Shown: one piece after another, positions 8,622 through 17,229 of the stretch
How positions within the stretch are numbered: the first letter of the stretch is position 1
Layout: the number at the start of each line of letters is the position of its first letter
From: Crocinitomicaceae bacterium
GTDB lineage: Bacteria > Bacteroidota > Bacteroidia > Flavobacteriales_D > Parvicellaceae
Assembly (NCBI GenBank): GCA_002723085.1
Contig: PBNK01000044.1
Coordinates: forward strand, 1 to 43,591
Direction: 5' to 3'
Length of the DNA stretch: 43,591 nucleotides
Position numbers and translations under genes: made by a program
The notes under the pieces: generated by a model
Told to the model about the DNA's origin: nothing
The model's input: only the letters and a program-made list of their open reading frames with translations
The model's database searches: none

Positions 8622-9034
8622 AAATTAAATGTAATTTCTCTTGTGTTGTTTTGAACTTCCAAGTGTATTCTAACGCAATTTTCAGGCAAAAGGTTTTGAA
8701 TTTTTTCAGGCCATTCAATAAAACAATATTCATTTTCATCAATTAATTCCATTAATCCGCTATTTATTGCTTCAAATTCTTTAATAAATCTATAACAATC
8801 TATGTGGAAAATATCGCCAAAATTTGGTGATAAATATTGATTTATAATTCCATATGTTGGAGATGAATGGTGATCAATTCCTATAGCTTTACAAACTTCT
8901 CCTATAAGTGTAGTTTTCCCACTTCCCATATCGCCATAAAAAAGAAATATTTTATTTTCTTTCATAAGATTAATAATTTCTAAGGAAATAGTTTTAAGCT
9001 CTGAAAGGGTGTTTATTTTAAATGATGTTTTCAA
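8618..9034 (-). CDS. tsaE: tRNA threonylcarbamoyladenosine biosynthesis ATPase TsaE
   Basis: Small ATPase of the TsaBDE complex that installs t6A37 on tRNAs decoding ANN codons. The 138 residues contain the P-loop FYGDMGSGKTTL, the switch-like SPTYGIINQY, the HIDCYRF motif, and CFIEWPEKI, all in family order. The gene sits 4 bases after the methyltransferase gene and overlaps ald by 4 bases, giving a compact minus-strand operon headed by rbfA. A tsaE-ald pairing is familiar in Bacteroidota (recalled, not checked). Confidence 0.94.
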   Translation of the reverse strand: MKTSFKINTLSELKTISLEIINLMKENKIFLFYGDMGSGKTTLIGEVCKAIGIDHHSSPTYGIINQYLSPNFGDIFHIDCYRFIKEFEAINSGLMELIDENEYCFIEWPEKIQNLLPENCVRIHLEVQNNTREITFNL

Positions 9035-9038
9035 TTTA

Positions 9039-9806
9039 TTACTTGTTAACTATAAATATAAGTTCCTTAGGGTTTAACCTAAGTTTTTCATAATTAATTT
9101 TACCTAAACTTTTCGTAGGGTCAAATACATCAATTTTAAAACCTGCTTTTTCTAGTTTTTTTGGATAATCTAACCCATATAATCTGACGTGATCTTTTTG
9201 CCAAAAATGAATTTCTCTATCTTTTTCACTAGTTATTGAATTATCCTCATAAGTTACAGGGTTATCATAATCAATAGGTACTTGAAAGATTCCCCAACCA
9301 CCAGGTTTCATTACTCTGTATAGTTCTTTCATACATTGAAGATCGTCTTTCACATGCTCCATAACATGGTTGCAAAAAATCACATCATATAAATTGTCTT
9401 CTAGTGGAATAGAATGAAGGTCAAAATGCAAATCGGCAATAGGAGATTCTAAATCTGCTGTAGTATAATTTAAATTGTTTTGGCTTTTAAATTTCTTGTG
9501 AAAACATTGTTCTGGAGCAACATGTAGAACATCTAATTTTTCGGCTTTAAAAAAATCAGTTTTTTGAAGATATAGCCACATTAATCGATGTCTTTCCAAG
9601 GTTAAGTCATATGGGCAAAGAACATTTTCTCTGTGTGCAATATTGGATCCGTATGAAAGAAATTTTCTAAAACTTTTTTCACAAACGGGGCATTTAACAT
9701 TATTCCCTTTATAGGCAATTGGGGCAATAATTTTAAACAAATAGCTAAGCCTAATCAATAATGGCCTTGGAAGATTATTTAGAAGAAATTTATAAATTTT
9801 TTTCAT
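9039..9806 (-). CDS. Class I SAM-dependent methyltransferase with N-terminal zinc-ribbon-like motif
   Basis: A 255-residue predicted methyltransferase. The SAM-binding core starts at LDVLHVAPEQ, with the acidic residue for the ribose in TADLESP, the DVIFCNHVMEHVKDD motif (Methyltransf_11 style), and VMKPGGWGIFQVP. Ahead of it, residues about 38-70 hold CPVCEKSF and later LCPYD, a possible zinc ribbon. The substrate cannot be told from sequence. It lies between rbfA (4-base overlap) and tsaE (4-base gap), so it is co-expressed with RNA-related genes, but proteins of this build also occur in polysaccharide clusters, so the context is only suggestive. Confidence 0.8.
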   Translation of the reverse strand: MKKIYKFLLNNLPRPLLIRLSYLFKIIAPIAYKGNNVKCPVCEKSFRKFLSYGSNIAHRENVLCPYDLTLERHRLMWLYLQKTDFFKAEKLDVLHVAPEQCFHKKFKSQNNLNYTTADLESPIADLHFDLHSIPLEDNLYDVIFCNHVMEHVKDDLQCMKELYRVMKPGGWGIFQVPIDYDNPVTYEDNSITSEKDREIHFWQKDHVRLYGLDYPKKLEKAGFKIDVFDPTKSLGKINYEKLRLNPKELIFIVNK

Positions 9807-10135
9807 TTAAGAAGATCGTCAATTTTTTTTGCATAATCGAAAGAATCGTCAATATAAAAATGCAATTCAGGAGTTTTTCTTAGCTGGTTTCTTACAACCT
9901 GACTAAGGTAATGCCTTATTGCTTTTGAATTATTTTCAATATTTTCAAAAGATTCTTCATTGTCTTTTGCTCCAAAAATACTGATGTATATTTTAGCAAT
10001 AGAAAGATCAGGGCTCATTCTTACTGTTGTAACGCTCACCATAGCGCCTTTACAAATGCTAATAGCGTGTTTTTGAAAGTATATGCCTAGTTCTTTCTTT
10101 ATTACATTTGCTATTTTGTCTTGTCTTATACTCAT
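9803..10135 (-). CDS. rbfA: 30S ribosome-binding factor RbfA
   Basis: Assembly factor for the 30S subunit, binding near the 5' helix of 16S rRNA. From the chosen start (MSIRQDKIANVIKKEL) it is 110 residues, normal for RbfA, with the KH-like core: VSVTTVRMSPDLSIAKIYISIFG and LRKTPELHFYIDDSFDYAKKIDDLL. The frame stays open 15 codons further upstream to an ATG at 10180, but a consensus -7 box TAAATTTG (10144-10151, minus strand) falls inside that extension and only 8 bases before the ATG at 10135, so the short form is preferred. First gene of the rbfA-methyltransferase-tsaE-ald operon. Confidence 0.92.
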   Translation of the reverse strand: MSIRQDKIANVIKKELGIYFQKHAISICKGAMVSVTTVRMSPDLSIAKIYISIFGAKDNEESFENIENNSKAIRHYLSQVVRNQLRKTPELHFYIDDSFDYAKKIDDLLK

Positions 10136-10143
10136 CTTGTATG

Positions 10144-10151
10144 CAAATTTA
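10144..10151 (-). promoter_or_regulatory. -7 box of the rbfA operon
   Basis: Minus-strand TAAATTTG, an exact match to Bacteroidota TAnnTTTG, 8 bases before the rbfA ATG. It implies an mRNA with almost no leader. A CAAA at 10166-10169 (TTTG on the minus strand) is rather close (14 bases) to be a -33 element. Confidence 0.65.
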
Positions 10152-10223
10152 GAAAAACCGACATGCAAACTGATAATCAATTTCTATAATATTTCAATCT
10201 TTATATTTATCGCACAACAATGT

Positions 10224-10231
10224 TACCTTTG
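10224..10231 (+). promoter_or_regulatory. -7 box of the ABC exporter gene
   Basis: TACCTTTG, an exact TAnnTTTG match, 17 bases before the ATG at 10249, in the divergent gap shared with rbfA. No clear -33 TTTG at normal spacing. Confidence 0.55.
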
Positions 10232-10248
10232 TTGACGTATTTATAATA

Positions 10249-12078
10249 ATGAAAAACTTAATAAGAATTGCCAGAATTGCTTTAACACTTAAAAAACAAT
10301 TGTTTTTTAACTTGATGTTTAATGTTCTTGGAATGTTTTTTTCCATTTTTTCATTTGCTATGATTATCCCTTTATTAAGGGTGATTTTTAATTCAGATGA
10401 AAGCTTTTTTAGAAATACAATTGCAGAATATCAGGGAAATGTTACGTTGAATCAAGATTCTATTTTAGATTTTTTCAACTATAAATTAGCCGTTTTTTCT
10501 TTGGCAAATGGAAAAGAATCCACTTTAATATACATATGCATATTTTTAGTTTCAATGGTTTTTTTAAAAAACCTATTTACTTATTTAAGTAATTTTTATT
10601 TGACCAATATAGTTCATCTAAGTGTTAAAGATATTCGTGACAATATGTATCAAAAAATAATTAGACTTCCAATGTCATTCTTTTCTGATGAAAAAAAAGG
10701 AGATTTGTTGTCTCGTTTTTCAGCTGATGTTAAAGAAGTTGAAATTTCGATTAAAGCTACAACTAATGCAATTTTTAAGGAGCCTTTTTATATTATCGGC
10801 TATCTAATTACATTAACACTTATTAGTATAAAATTGACACTCTTTATTTTAATTTTTCTTCCCGTTGCTGGTTTTGTTATTTCTAAAATTAGTAATGGAT
10901 TAAAAAAGAGGACTAATCAAGGCCAAATTGATGTTGGGAAAATGATGTCAATAACTGAAGAAACTCTTTATGGTTTGAGAATTGTAAAAGGATTTAATGC
11001 TCAATCACAAATGATTGATAAATACAAAGAGAGTAATAATCGTTTGTTTAAAGTTATGGTTGGCATTTCAAGAAGGGTGTATATTGCATCTCCTGTAAGT
11101 GAGTTTCTAGGAGTTATTGCCACGGCAGGAGTGTTGCTATATGGGGGTAATTTAGTGTTTGCTGGTGAAATTTACCCTGATATTTTTATAGGTTATCTCA
11201 TTTTGTTTTCACAATTAATAACTCCTTTTAAAGCCATTTCAAAAGCTATGTATGATTCCTCTCAAGGTATATCAGCTTTAAATCGAGTTGAAGAAGTTTT
11301 ATTTGAAGAAGAAACGATTAAGTCGGATTCTAAATGTCTTAATATAAATTCATTCTCTAAGGAAATTTGTTACTCAAATGTTGGTTTTAAATATGAAAAA
11401 GATTGGGTGTTAAAAGATATTAATATAACAATAAAGAAGGGACAAACGGCTGCTTTAGTTGGTCACTCAGGATCCGGAAAAACCACACTTGCAGATTTAT
11501 TGATTAGGTTTTATGATGTTCAAGAAGGTGAAATATTAATTGATGGTAAAAACATTAAAAATGTTGACCTTAATCAATTAAGATCTTTAATGGGGGTTGT
11601 TACTCAAGAATCAGTCCTATTTAATGATACCATATTTAATAATATTGCTTTTGGTTTAAAAAAGGTTTCAAAAGAAGAGGTTGTAAATGCTTCAAAAATG
11701 GCCAATGCTCATGGTTTTATATCAAAACTTGATAATGGATATGAGACCGTTATTGGTGATGCTGGAAATAAATTGTCCGGAGGTCAAAAACAAAGAATAA
11801 GCATAGCAAGGGCTTTATTGAAAAACCCAAATATTCTTATTTTAGACGAAGCTACCTCATCTCTTGATACTGCTTCTGAAAAAGCAGTTCAAGAGGCTCT
11901 TGATCATCTAATGAAAAATAGGACATCATTAGTAATCGCACATCGATTGTCTACAATTCAACATGCTGATATAATTTTTGTAGTTGATAACGGAAAAATA
12001 GTAGAAAGCGGTAGTCATGAAGAGTTGTTAATAAAGAATAATTTTTATAAAAAATTTATTGATATGCAGGCAATTTAA
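10249..12078 (+). CDS. ABC exporter, fused membrane and ATPase domains (MsbA-like)
   Basis: Half-transporter of 609 residues that would work as a homodimer in the inner membrane. The N-terminal half has six predicted helices (first about 15-45) with coupling-helix sequences such as LPMSFFSDEKKGDLLSRFSAD. The C-terminal nucleotide-binding domain is complete: Walker A GHSGSGKTT near residue 405, Q-loop GVVTQESVLF, signature LSGGQKQRISIARALL near 510, Walker B ILILDEATSSLD, and H-loop IAHRLST. The nearest well-known relative is lipid A flippase MsbA, and a PagL-like gene lies close by, but lipid or peptide substrates cannot be separated on sequence alone. Confidence 0.9.
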   Translation: MKNLIRIARIALTLKKQLFFNLMFNVLGMFFSIFSFAMIIPLLRVIFNSDESFFRNTIAEYQGNVTLNQDSILDFFNYKLAVFSLANGKESTLIYICIFLVSMVFLKNLFTYLSNFYLTNIVHLSVKDIRDNMYQKIIRLPMSFFSDEKKGDLLSRFSADVKEVEISIKATTNAIFKEPFYIIGYLITLTLISIKLTLFILIFLPVAGFVISKISNGLKKRTNQGQIDVGKMMSITEETLYGLRIVKGFNAQSQMIDKYKESNNRLFKVMVGISRRVYIASPVSEFLGVIATAGVLLYGGNLVFAGEIYPDIFIGYLILFSQLITPFKAISKAMYDSSQGISALNRVEEVLFEEETIKSDSKCLNINSFSKEICYSNVGFKYEKDWVLKDINITIKKGQTAALVGHSGSGKTTLADLLIRFYDVQEGEILIDGKNIKNVDLNQLRSLMGVVTQESVLFNDTIFNNIAFGLKKVSKEEVVNASKMANAHGFISKLDNGYETVIGDAGNKLSGGQKQRISIARALLKNPNILILDEATSSLDTASEKAVQEALDHLMKNRTSLVIAHRLSTIQHADIIFVVDNGKIVESGSHEELLIKNNFYKKFIDMQAI

Positions 12079-12084
12079 GTTTTG

Positions 12085-12810
12085 TTAAATTTCTATTATT
12101 TTTCCAGAGCCAGTTATTGTACTTTTAATTGATGTTGGATTACCTGAATAATAGATATCCCCACTACTTCTAATTTCGGCATTTAATTTCCCATTAACAT
12201 TTATTTCTGTTTTTGTGATTGTATTTGAATGAATATGTACGTTTATTGACGAAAGTGATAGTGTTTTTATTGGAGCTAGACCACTGTTGTAAATGTATAA
12301 ATTTTCACAATTACCCCTCAATTTTGTTTCTGTTGAACCTCTTGAAATTAAAATATTGGTTGAGTCATTATTGATTAATAAATCAATGTTTGATAACACA
12401 TTTTCTGCTTTTATTTCAATAGGGTGTATAATTTCTTTTTCATTTGATAATTTTCCAAACCCATTTAAATGAATAGTTTTTAAATCAGTATAGTGAAAAA
12501 ACACATTGATTTCTTTATTAGCTCTTAGGAATTTACATGAGTTGTGATTTTCTATTGTAATAGCATTATTATTTTCAATTATATGAACTAATTTAATTAA
12601 GTTGCTTGGGCCTATGATTTCACAGTAATTTAGAGAATCATTAACAAGCTTTAAATTAATATCATCATAAATAATTAATTTATTAATACTTTCATCATGA
12701 CTCTGAATAATTGCGTTTATTTGACCGCTTCCTTTCCAACACCTTCTGTTTTCCGGTTTTCTGCAAGAAAAAGCTGATAAAAGTAAAATATATATTGTCA
12801 AATATTTCAT
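12085..12810 (-). CDS. GIN-domain (DUF2807-type) lipoprotein
   Basis: A 241-residue predicted lipoprotein (signal with SAFSC, Cys at about 16) with the build of the Bacteroidota head GIN / auto-transporter adhesin-like family: repeated short beta strands, each built on phrases such as KTIHLNGFGKLS, NLYIYNSG, VNGKLNAEIRSSGDIYYSG and a C-terminal STITGSGKIIEI. These form a right-handed beta solenoid in known members; function is unknown. It follows the PagL-like gene after 4 bases on the same strand, so the pair is probably one transcript. Convergent with the ABC exporter. Confidence 0.75.
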   Translation of the reverse strand: MKYLTIYILLLSAFSCRKPENRRCWKGSGQINAIIQSHDESINKLIIYDDINLKLVNDSLNYCEIIGPSNLIKLVHIIENNNAITIENHNSCKFLRANKEINVFFHYTDLKTIHLNGFGKLSNEKEIIHPIEIKAENVLSNIDLLINNDSTNILISRGSTETKLRGNCENLYIYNSGLAPIKTLSLSSINVHIHSNTITKTEINVNGKLNAEIRSSGDIYYSGNPTSIKSTITGSGKIIEI

Positions 12811-12814
12811 TTCG

Positions 12815-13870
12815 TTAATTTATTGTATAGCCAATTCCAATACTCATAAAATCTGCATTAAATATGTGAGATCTTAAACTGGCACGAATGCTAAGATGAT
12901 TAGTTAATTGGTATTGAGCCATAATTTTATTATATATTCTTCTGTAATTGTCTGACTTGTTATAAATGTGGCTACCAATTTGAGCCCCTAGTCTAAGTTT
13001 ACCTATAGTGAGTACGTATCCAATAATTAACCCAAATTCTATTTTTTTTTCATATTCAAGAGTAGAATTATAAAGAAAATCTAAGCCTGTTATTAAATTA
13101 GATTTTAATCCAAAGTTTTTTTCAAATTGAAAAGAAGTTTCGTTTATAAAGTTCAATCCATTTGAAGTAATTTTAAATTCTTTAAGTCCAGAAGAGTTAA
13201 AAATTGAAAAGTGGTGTTTTTTTGTCTTTGTTAAGGGTTTTAATAAGGTGTCTATTTTTTGAGGTTTTAAACCAAATGAATAAGAAGTTTGAAATTGACA
13301 AATATTAAAACCAAGATTAGGGTTTTTTAAATCACCGTTTGACAAATGATTTAAAAGAATGGCATACTTTAAGTTTTGTTTTTTATTTAATACATGAGTT
13401 TTTTCAAATTTTATTTGAGCATTTGCATTTAAATGGCTTCCAATAGCTAAATTTTGATAATTAGAATTAACATCATATACTTTTTCAACCCATCCCAAGC
13501 CAAGCCCGATTTTAAAACTCAAAGGATTTGTTTTTTTTTGTAATGGCAATGTTATTGATCCATAACTTGAAAAAATGTTGCCTATTTGACTTTTATTTCC
13601 AGATTTTGTAAAATTAAATGTCAAGCCATAAGATGGGTAAAGAAAGTGTGCGTGATGTGTTTTATTTCCGTTTGTATTAAAGTAAATTGTAGATTCTAAA
13701 CTAATAGAATTGTTTAGTATTATTTTTTTTAAATGCTGATTATGAGGTAAAATTCTTCCATAACTAATGCTTGATTCTAAATTTAGTTTATACATTTTTT
13801 GCCCAATTGAAAATAGACATATCAATAACATTAGTTTTAAAATCAGTATTTTCTTAAAAATATAAGTCAT
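12815..13870 (-). CDS. Outer-membrane lipid A 3-O-deacylase candidate (PagL / acyloxyacyl hydrolase family)
   Basis: A 351-residue outer-membrane beta-barrel protein with a signal peptide (hydrophobic LMLLICLFSIG, cleavage likely after GQ). The segment LLNHLSNGDLKNPNLGFN near the middle matches the PagL active-site pattern, in which His and Ser of H-x-S-N lie on a barrel strand with a following conserved Asn-x-Gly. Alternating strand patterns run to the end (FMSIGIGYTIN). Members remove the 3-O acyl chain of lipid A. At 351 residues it is longer than enterobacterial PagL (about 170); Bacteroidota relatives carry extra strands. Activity is inferred from motif only. Confidence 0.68.
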   Translation of the reverse strand: MTYIFKKILILKLMLLICLFSIGQKMYKLNLESSISYGRILPHNQHLKKIILNNSISLESTIYFNTNGNKTHHAHFLYPSYGLTFNFTKSGNKSQIGNIFSSYGSITLPLQKKTNPLSFKIGLGLGWVEKVYDVNSNYQNLAIGSHLNANAQIKFEKTHVLNKKQNLKYAILLNHLSNGDLKNPNLGFNICQFQTSYSFGLKPQKIDTLLKPLTKTKKHHFSIFNSSGLKEFKITSNGLNFINETSFQFEKNFGLKSNLITGLDFLYNSTLEYEKKIEFGLIIGYVLTIGKLRLGAQIGSHIYNKSDNYRRIYNKIMAQYQLTNHLSIRASLRSHIFNADFMSIGIGYTIN

Positions 13871-13982
13871 AAATTATACTGTGGTTAATTAGTTTAGATA
13901 AATCAGCATAAAATTTAAGGATTAATTTATATAATTATAATTTTATTTTTTGTTCCTAAATTATAAGTATTTTAAAATAGAT

Positions 13983-14768
13983 ATGAGAGTAAAACCAAAA
14001 AAATATCTAGGACAACACTTTTTAAAAGATGAAAATATTTCTTTGGAAATTGTATCGTCATTGCGGGATTTGGATAAAACAGGAACAGTATTAGAAATTG
14101 GCCCAGGAACCGGGGCATTAACTAAATATTTTATAGATAGAAAAAATAATTTTTTGGCATTTGAAGTTGATGAAGAATCTATTGAATTTTTAGCGATTAA
14201 TTATCCAAGTGTTAAAGTTATCAAACAAGATATATTAGATTACAACTTTAATCTTTTTAAATTAAGGCCAGTAACTATTATAGGTAATTTTCCTTATAAC
14301 ATTTCTTCTCAAATTCTTTTTAAAGCTATTGATTTCCGATTTGAGGTTAATCAATTAGTTGGAATGTTTCAAAAAGAAGTTGCTGAAAGGGTTGTTTCTC
14401 CACCAGGGTCTAAAAAGTATGGGATTTTATCTGTATTAATACAAGCTTACTTTAATACTGAATATTTGTTTACTGTTGATGAAGATGCATTTATTCCACC
14501 CCCAAAAGTAAAATCAGGTGTAATACGCTTAATTAGAAATGATGTTAAGGAATTAGGTTGTGATGAAAAATTATTTTTCAAAATTGTAAAAACAACGTTT
14601 AATCAGCGAAGAAAAATGATTAGAAATTCGATTAAAAATATTATTGGGAAGTTAGAATTAGATCACGAGTTTTTAACTAAAAGGCCAGAACAATTGACCG
14701 TAGATAATTTTATTTCACTAACAAATTTTACAGAATCAATAATCAAAACCTCCAATTCAAATCAATAA
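13983..14768 (+). CDS. rsmA: 16S rRNA dimethyladenosine transferase RsmA/KsgA
   Basis: Dimethylates two adjacent adenines (A1518/A1519, E. coli numbering) in the 3' hairpin of 16S rRNA, a late 30S maturation step. From ATG 13983 (MRVKPKKYLGQHFLKD) it is 261 residues. The SAM motif I is LEIGPGTGALTKYF and the catalytic motif IV is NFPYNISSQIL, with F replacing the more usual L. The C-terminal helical domain has the TTFNQRRKMIRNS signature. An upstream in-frame TTG at 13950 adds 11 residues not seen in the family and was rejected. mgtE follows after 38 bases. Confidence 0.95.
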   Translation: MRVKPKKYLGQHFLKDENISLEIVSSLRDLDKTGTVLEIGPGTGALTKYFIDRKNNFLAFEVDEESIEFLAINYPSVKVIKQDILDYNFNLFKLRPVTIIGNFPYNISSQILFKAIDFRFEVNQLVGMFQKEVAERVVSPPGSKKYGILSVLIQAYFNTEYLFTVDEDAFIPPPKVKSGVIRLIRNDVKELGCDEKLFFKIVKTTFNQRRKMIRNSIKNIIGKLELDHEFLTKRPEQLTVDNFISLTNFTESIIKTSNSNQ

Positions 14769-14772
14769 TTTT

Positions 14773-14780
14773 TACTTTCG
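14773..14780 (+). promoter_or_regulatory. Possible -7 box for mgtE
   Basis: TACTTTCG, one base off TAnnTTTG, 26 bases before the mgtE ATG in the short gap after rsmA. The same TTCG variant precedes ribF and atpD. No -33 element seen. Confidence 0.35.
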
Positions 14781-14806
14781 TATTGTAAAAAATTAAGATT
14801 CAATAT

Positions 14807-16156
14807 ATGCAGTTTGAATTAACAAAAGAATTTATAGAAGATATCATTGATGCTGTTGAAAAAGAAGATCGTTCTTTTTTAATTGGTAATATGAAATCTT
14901 TACATCCAGCTGATATAGCAGAAGTACTGGACATTGTTAATTTACATGAGGCTCAATTTATTTATAAATTATTAGATGAAGAAGTTGCTTCTGATGTGCT
15001 AATTGAGATTGATGAGGATACAAGGGAAAAGTTTCTAGAATCATTCTCAACTGAAGAAATTGCAGAATCTCTTGAAAACATGCCGTCAGATGATGCGGCA
15101 GATGTTATTCAAGAGTTGTCTGAAAGTCAACAGGAAGAAGTTTTGGAAGCAATCAAAGATGAAGATCAAACATCAGAGATTACAACATTATTGAACTATG
15201 AAGAAGATAGTGCTGGTGGAGTAATGGATTTAGATTTTGTTGCTGCTACGTGGAGTTGGACAGTTAAAAAAACATTGCAAAATTTAAGAGAGCAAGTAGA
15301 TAATGTCGGTCAGGTTTACACAATATATGTAGTTGATGATAATAAAAAACTTATGGGGACTTTATCTTTAAAAAGGTTTTTATATGCATCTGATGAAACT
15401 TTGATTAAAGATATTTTTCAAGATGAGCCAATTTCAGTTAATGTGGATGAACCTGCTGAAAAGGTAGCTTCAATCATGGAAAAATACGATTTGGTAGCTA
15501 TTCCAGTTATTGATAAAAATAAAGTTTTGTTGGGAAGAATAACCATTGATGATGCTGTAGATGTTATAAAGGAGGAGGCAGAAAAAGATTATCAAATGGC
15601 AAGCGGTATTTCTGAAAAAGTAGAATCTTCGGATAGTATTTTTGTCATCAGTAGAGCAAGGTTGCCTTGGTTGTTGATTGGATTACTTGGGGGGATTTTA
15701 GGAGCTTATGTTATAGGTATTTATGAAATAGAAATTGACAAGTTCCCTATCATGGCATCTTTTATTCCCTTGATTTTAGCAATGGGAGGAAATGTTGGGG
15801 TTCAGTCTTCCGCTATAATTGTTCAATCTCTTGCTAATAACTCTTTAGATTTTGACTCAATAGCTAAAAAATTATTTAAAGAGCTATTAATTGCTTTATT
15901 TAATGGATTAATATGCGCATTAATTACACTTATTTTTTGTTATTTAACTGAAAATAATTTAAAACTTTCCTATACAATAGGGTTGTCAATTTTAGCAGTT
16001 TTCACCTATGCGGGACTATTTGGTACATTTGTTCCTTTAATACTTAATAAATACAAAATTGATCCTGCTTTAGCTACTGGACCTTTTATAACAACGACAA
16101 ATGATGTTATCGGATTGTTGATTTACTTCACTATTGGTGGGGCGTTATATTTTTAG
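14807..16156 (+). CDS. mgtE: Magnesium transporter MgtE
   Basis: Mg2+-gated Mg2+ channel of the inner membrane. The 449 residues show all three parts: an N-terminal helical domain of acidic repeats (LHPADIAEVLDIVN, MPSDDAADVIQEL), a CBS pair at about 135-255 (YVVDDNKKLMGTLSLK and DLVAIPVIDKNKVLLGRITIDDA), then a plug helix and five membrane helices from about 285. The pore motif GGNVGVQSSAIIVQ is intact. In studied homologues Mg2+ bound between the N and CBS domains closes the pore. It follows rsmA, a pairing often seen in this phylum. Confidence 0.96.
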   Translation: MQFELTKEFIEDIIDAVEKEDRSFLIGNMKSLHPADIAEVLDIVNLHEAQFIYKLLDEEVASDVLIEIDEDTREKFLESFSTEEIAESLENMPSDDAADVIQELSESQQEEVLEAIKDEDQTSEITTLLNYEEDSAGGVMDLDFVAATWSWTVKKTLQNLREQVDNVGQVYTIYVVDDNKKLMGTLSLKRFLYASDETLIKDIFQDEPISVNVDEPAEKVASIMEKYDLVAIPVIDKNKVLLGRITIDDAVDVIKEEAEKDYQMASGISEKVESSDSIFVISRARLPWLLIGLLGGILGAYVIGIYEIEIDKFPIMASFIPLILAMGGNVGVQSSAIIVQSLANNSLDFDSIAKKLFKELLIALFNGLICALITLIFCYLTENNLKLSYTIGLSILAVFTYAGLFGTFVPLILNKYKIDPALATGPFITTTNDVIGLLIYFTIGGALYF

Positions 16157-16157
16157 G

Positions 16158-17096
16158 ATGAAAGTTGTAATTCTAGATAATGTACATCCTATTTTTGAAA
16201 AAACGTTTCTAAGTTGGGGTTGGGAAGTGGTTTCTGGACAAAAGTGGTCAATAAAAAACTATCGCAAGAAAATCAATAATGTTAATGGGATTGTAATTAG
16301 GTCAAGTGTTTTGTTAAATCAGCAAAATTTATCTTTTGCAAAAAATTTAAAGTTTATTGCCCGTCCGGGCTCAGGGTTGGAAAATATTGATTTAGAATAT
16401 TGTAAAAAACAGAACATAGAGGTTTTTCGTTCTCCTGAAGGAAATAGAGATGCGTTGGCTGAACATGTAATGGGTATGGTTTTAATGTTGAACAACCATT
16501 TGTTTAGAGCTAATACTCAAGTTAAAGAATCAATTTGGAATAGGGAGGGCAATAGAGGCTATGAACTTATGGGTAAAACATTTGCTTTAATAGGTTTTGG
16601 TTTCATGGGTGAAGCTTTGGCAAAAAGATTATCTGGGTTTGGTGTTAATGTTATAGCTTATGATAAGTACAGAAAAAACTTTTCATCTTCATATGTTAAA
16701 GAGGTTTCATTAGAAGAGCTATTTGAATCAGCTGATTATGTTAGTCTTCATACGCCACTCACAAATGAGACAATAGGGCTTGTTGATAAAAAATTTATTT
16801 CAAGTTTTAAAAAACAGTTTGTTTTAATTAATTCTGCCAGAGGAAAATCCGTGGTTTTAAATGATCTAGTTGATGCATTACTCATTGGTAAAATATCTGG
16901 AGCATGTTTAGATGTATTAGAGCTTGAATCAAATTCGTTTGAAAATGTTAATTTAAGTTTAAATAAATCTTTTGAGATACTAAAAAAAATGGATAATGTG
17001 ATTTTGAGTCCTCATATTGCTGGTTGGACTCATGAAGCAAAGTTTAAGATGGCAGATTTTTTAGTAAAAAAAATCAAGGATAAATTTCAATTGTAA
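16158..17096 (+). CDS. D-2-hydroxyacid dehydrogenase (phosphoglycerate dehydrogenase-like)
   Basis: NAD(P)-dependent dehydrogenase of the D-isomer 2-hydroxyacid family, 312 residues from ATG 16158 (MKVVILDNVHP), which sits one base after the mgtE stop. The Rossmann motif is ALIGFGFMGEALAKRL with Asp for NAD preference in AYDKY. The catalytic triad is present: Arg in INSARGK, Glu in LDVLELE and His in LSPHIAGWT. It resembles SerA without the C-terminal ACT regulatory domain. 3-phosphoglycerate oxidation for serine synthesis is possible, but other 2-hydroxyacids cannot be excluded. An earlier in-frame start at 16134 would overlap mgtE and adds atypical residues. Confidence 0.88.
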   Translation: MKVVILDNVHPIFEKTFLSWGWEVVSGQKWSIKNYRKKINNVNGIVIRSSVLLNQQNLSFAKNLKFIARPGSGLENIDLEYCKKQNIEVFRSPEGNRDALAEHVMGMVLMLNNHLFRANTQVKESIWNREGNRGYELMGKTFALIGFGFMGEALAKRLSGFGVNVIAYDKYRKNFSSSYVKEVSLEELFESADYVSLHTPLTNETIGLVDKKFISSFKKQFVLINSARGKSVVLNDLVDALLIGKISGACLDVLELESNSFENVNLSLNKSFEILKKMDNVILSPHIAGWTHEAKFKMADFLVKKIKDKFQL

Positions 17097-17176
17097 TTTT
17101 ATTTAAATCCATTATTTATAATTATTTTAAATAGTTATAAATGCTTAACAAATTAGGGTTGAGAGTGTTTTTCAGT

Positions 17177-17184
17177 TATTTTTG
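17177..17184 (+). promoter_or_regulatory. -7 box of the sdhCAB operon
   Basis: TATTTTTG, exact TAnnTTTG, 45 bases before the sdhC ATG at 17230. The only longer start option, a TTG at 17182, lies inside this box, which supports ATG 17230. The leader between contains the AT-rich palindrome TTTTTAAAATTAAAAA. Confidence 0.55.
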
Positions 17185-17229
17185 ACTAAGTTTTTATTTT
17201 TAAAATTAAAAATCAGTGATTTTTTATTC

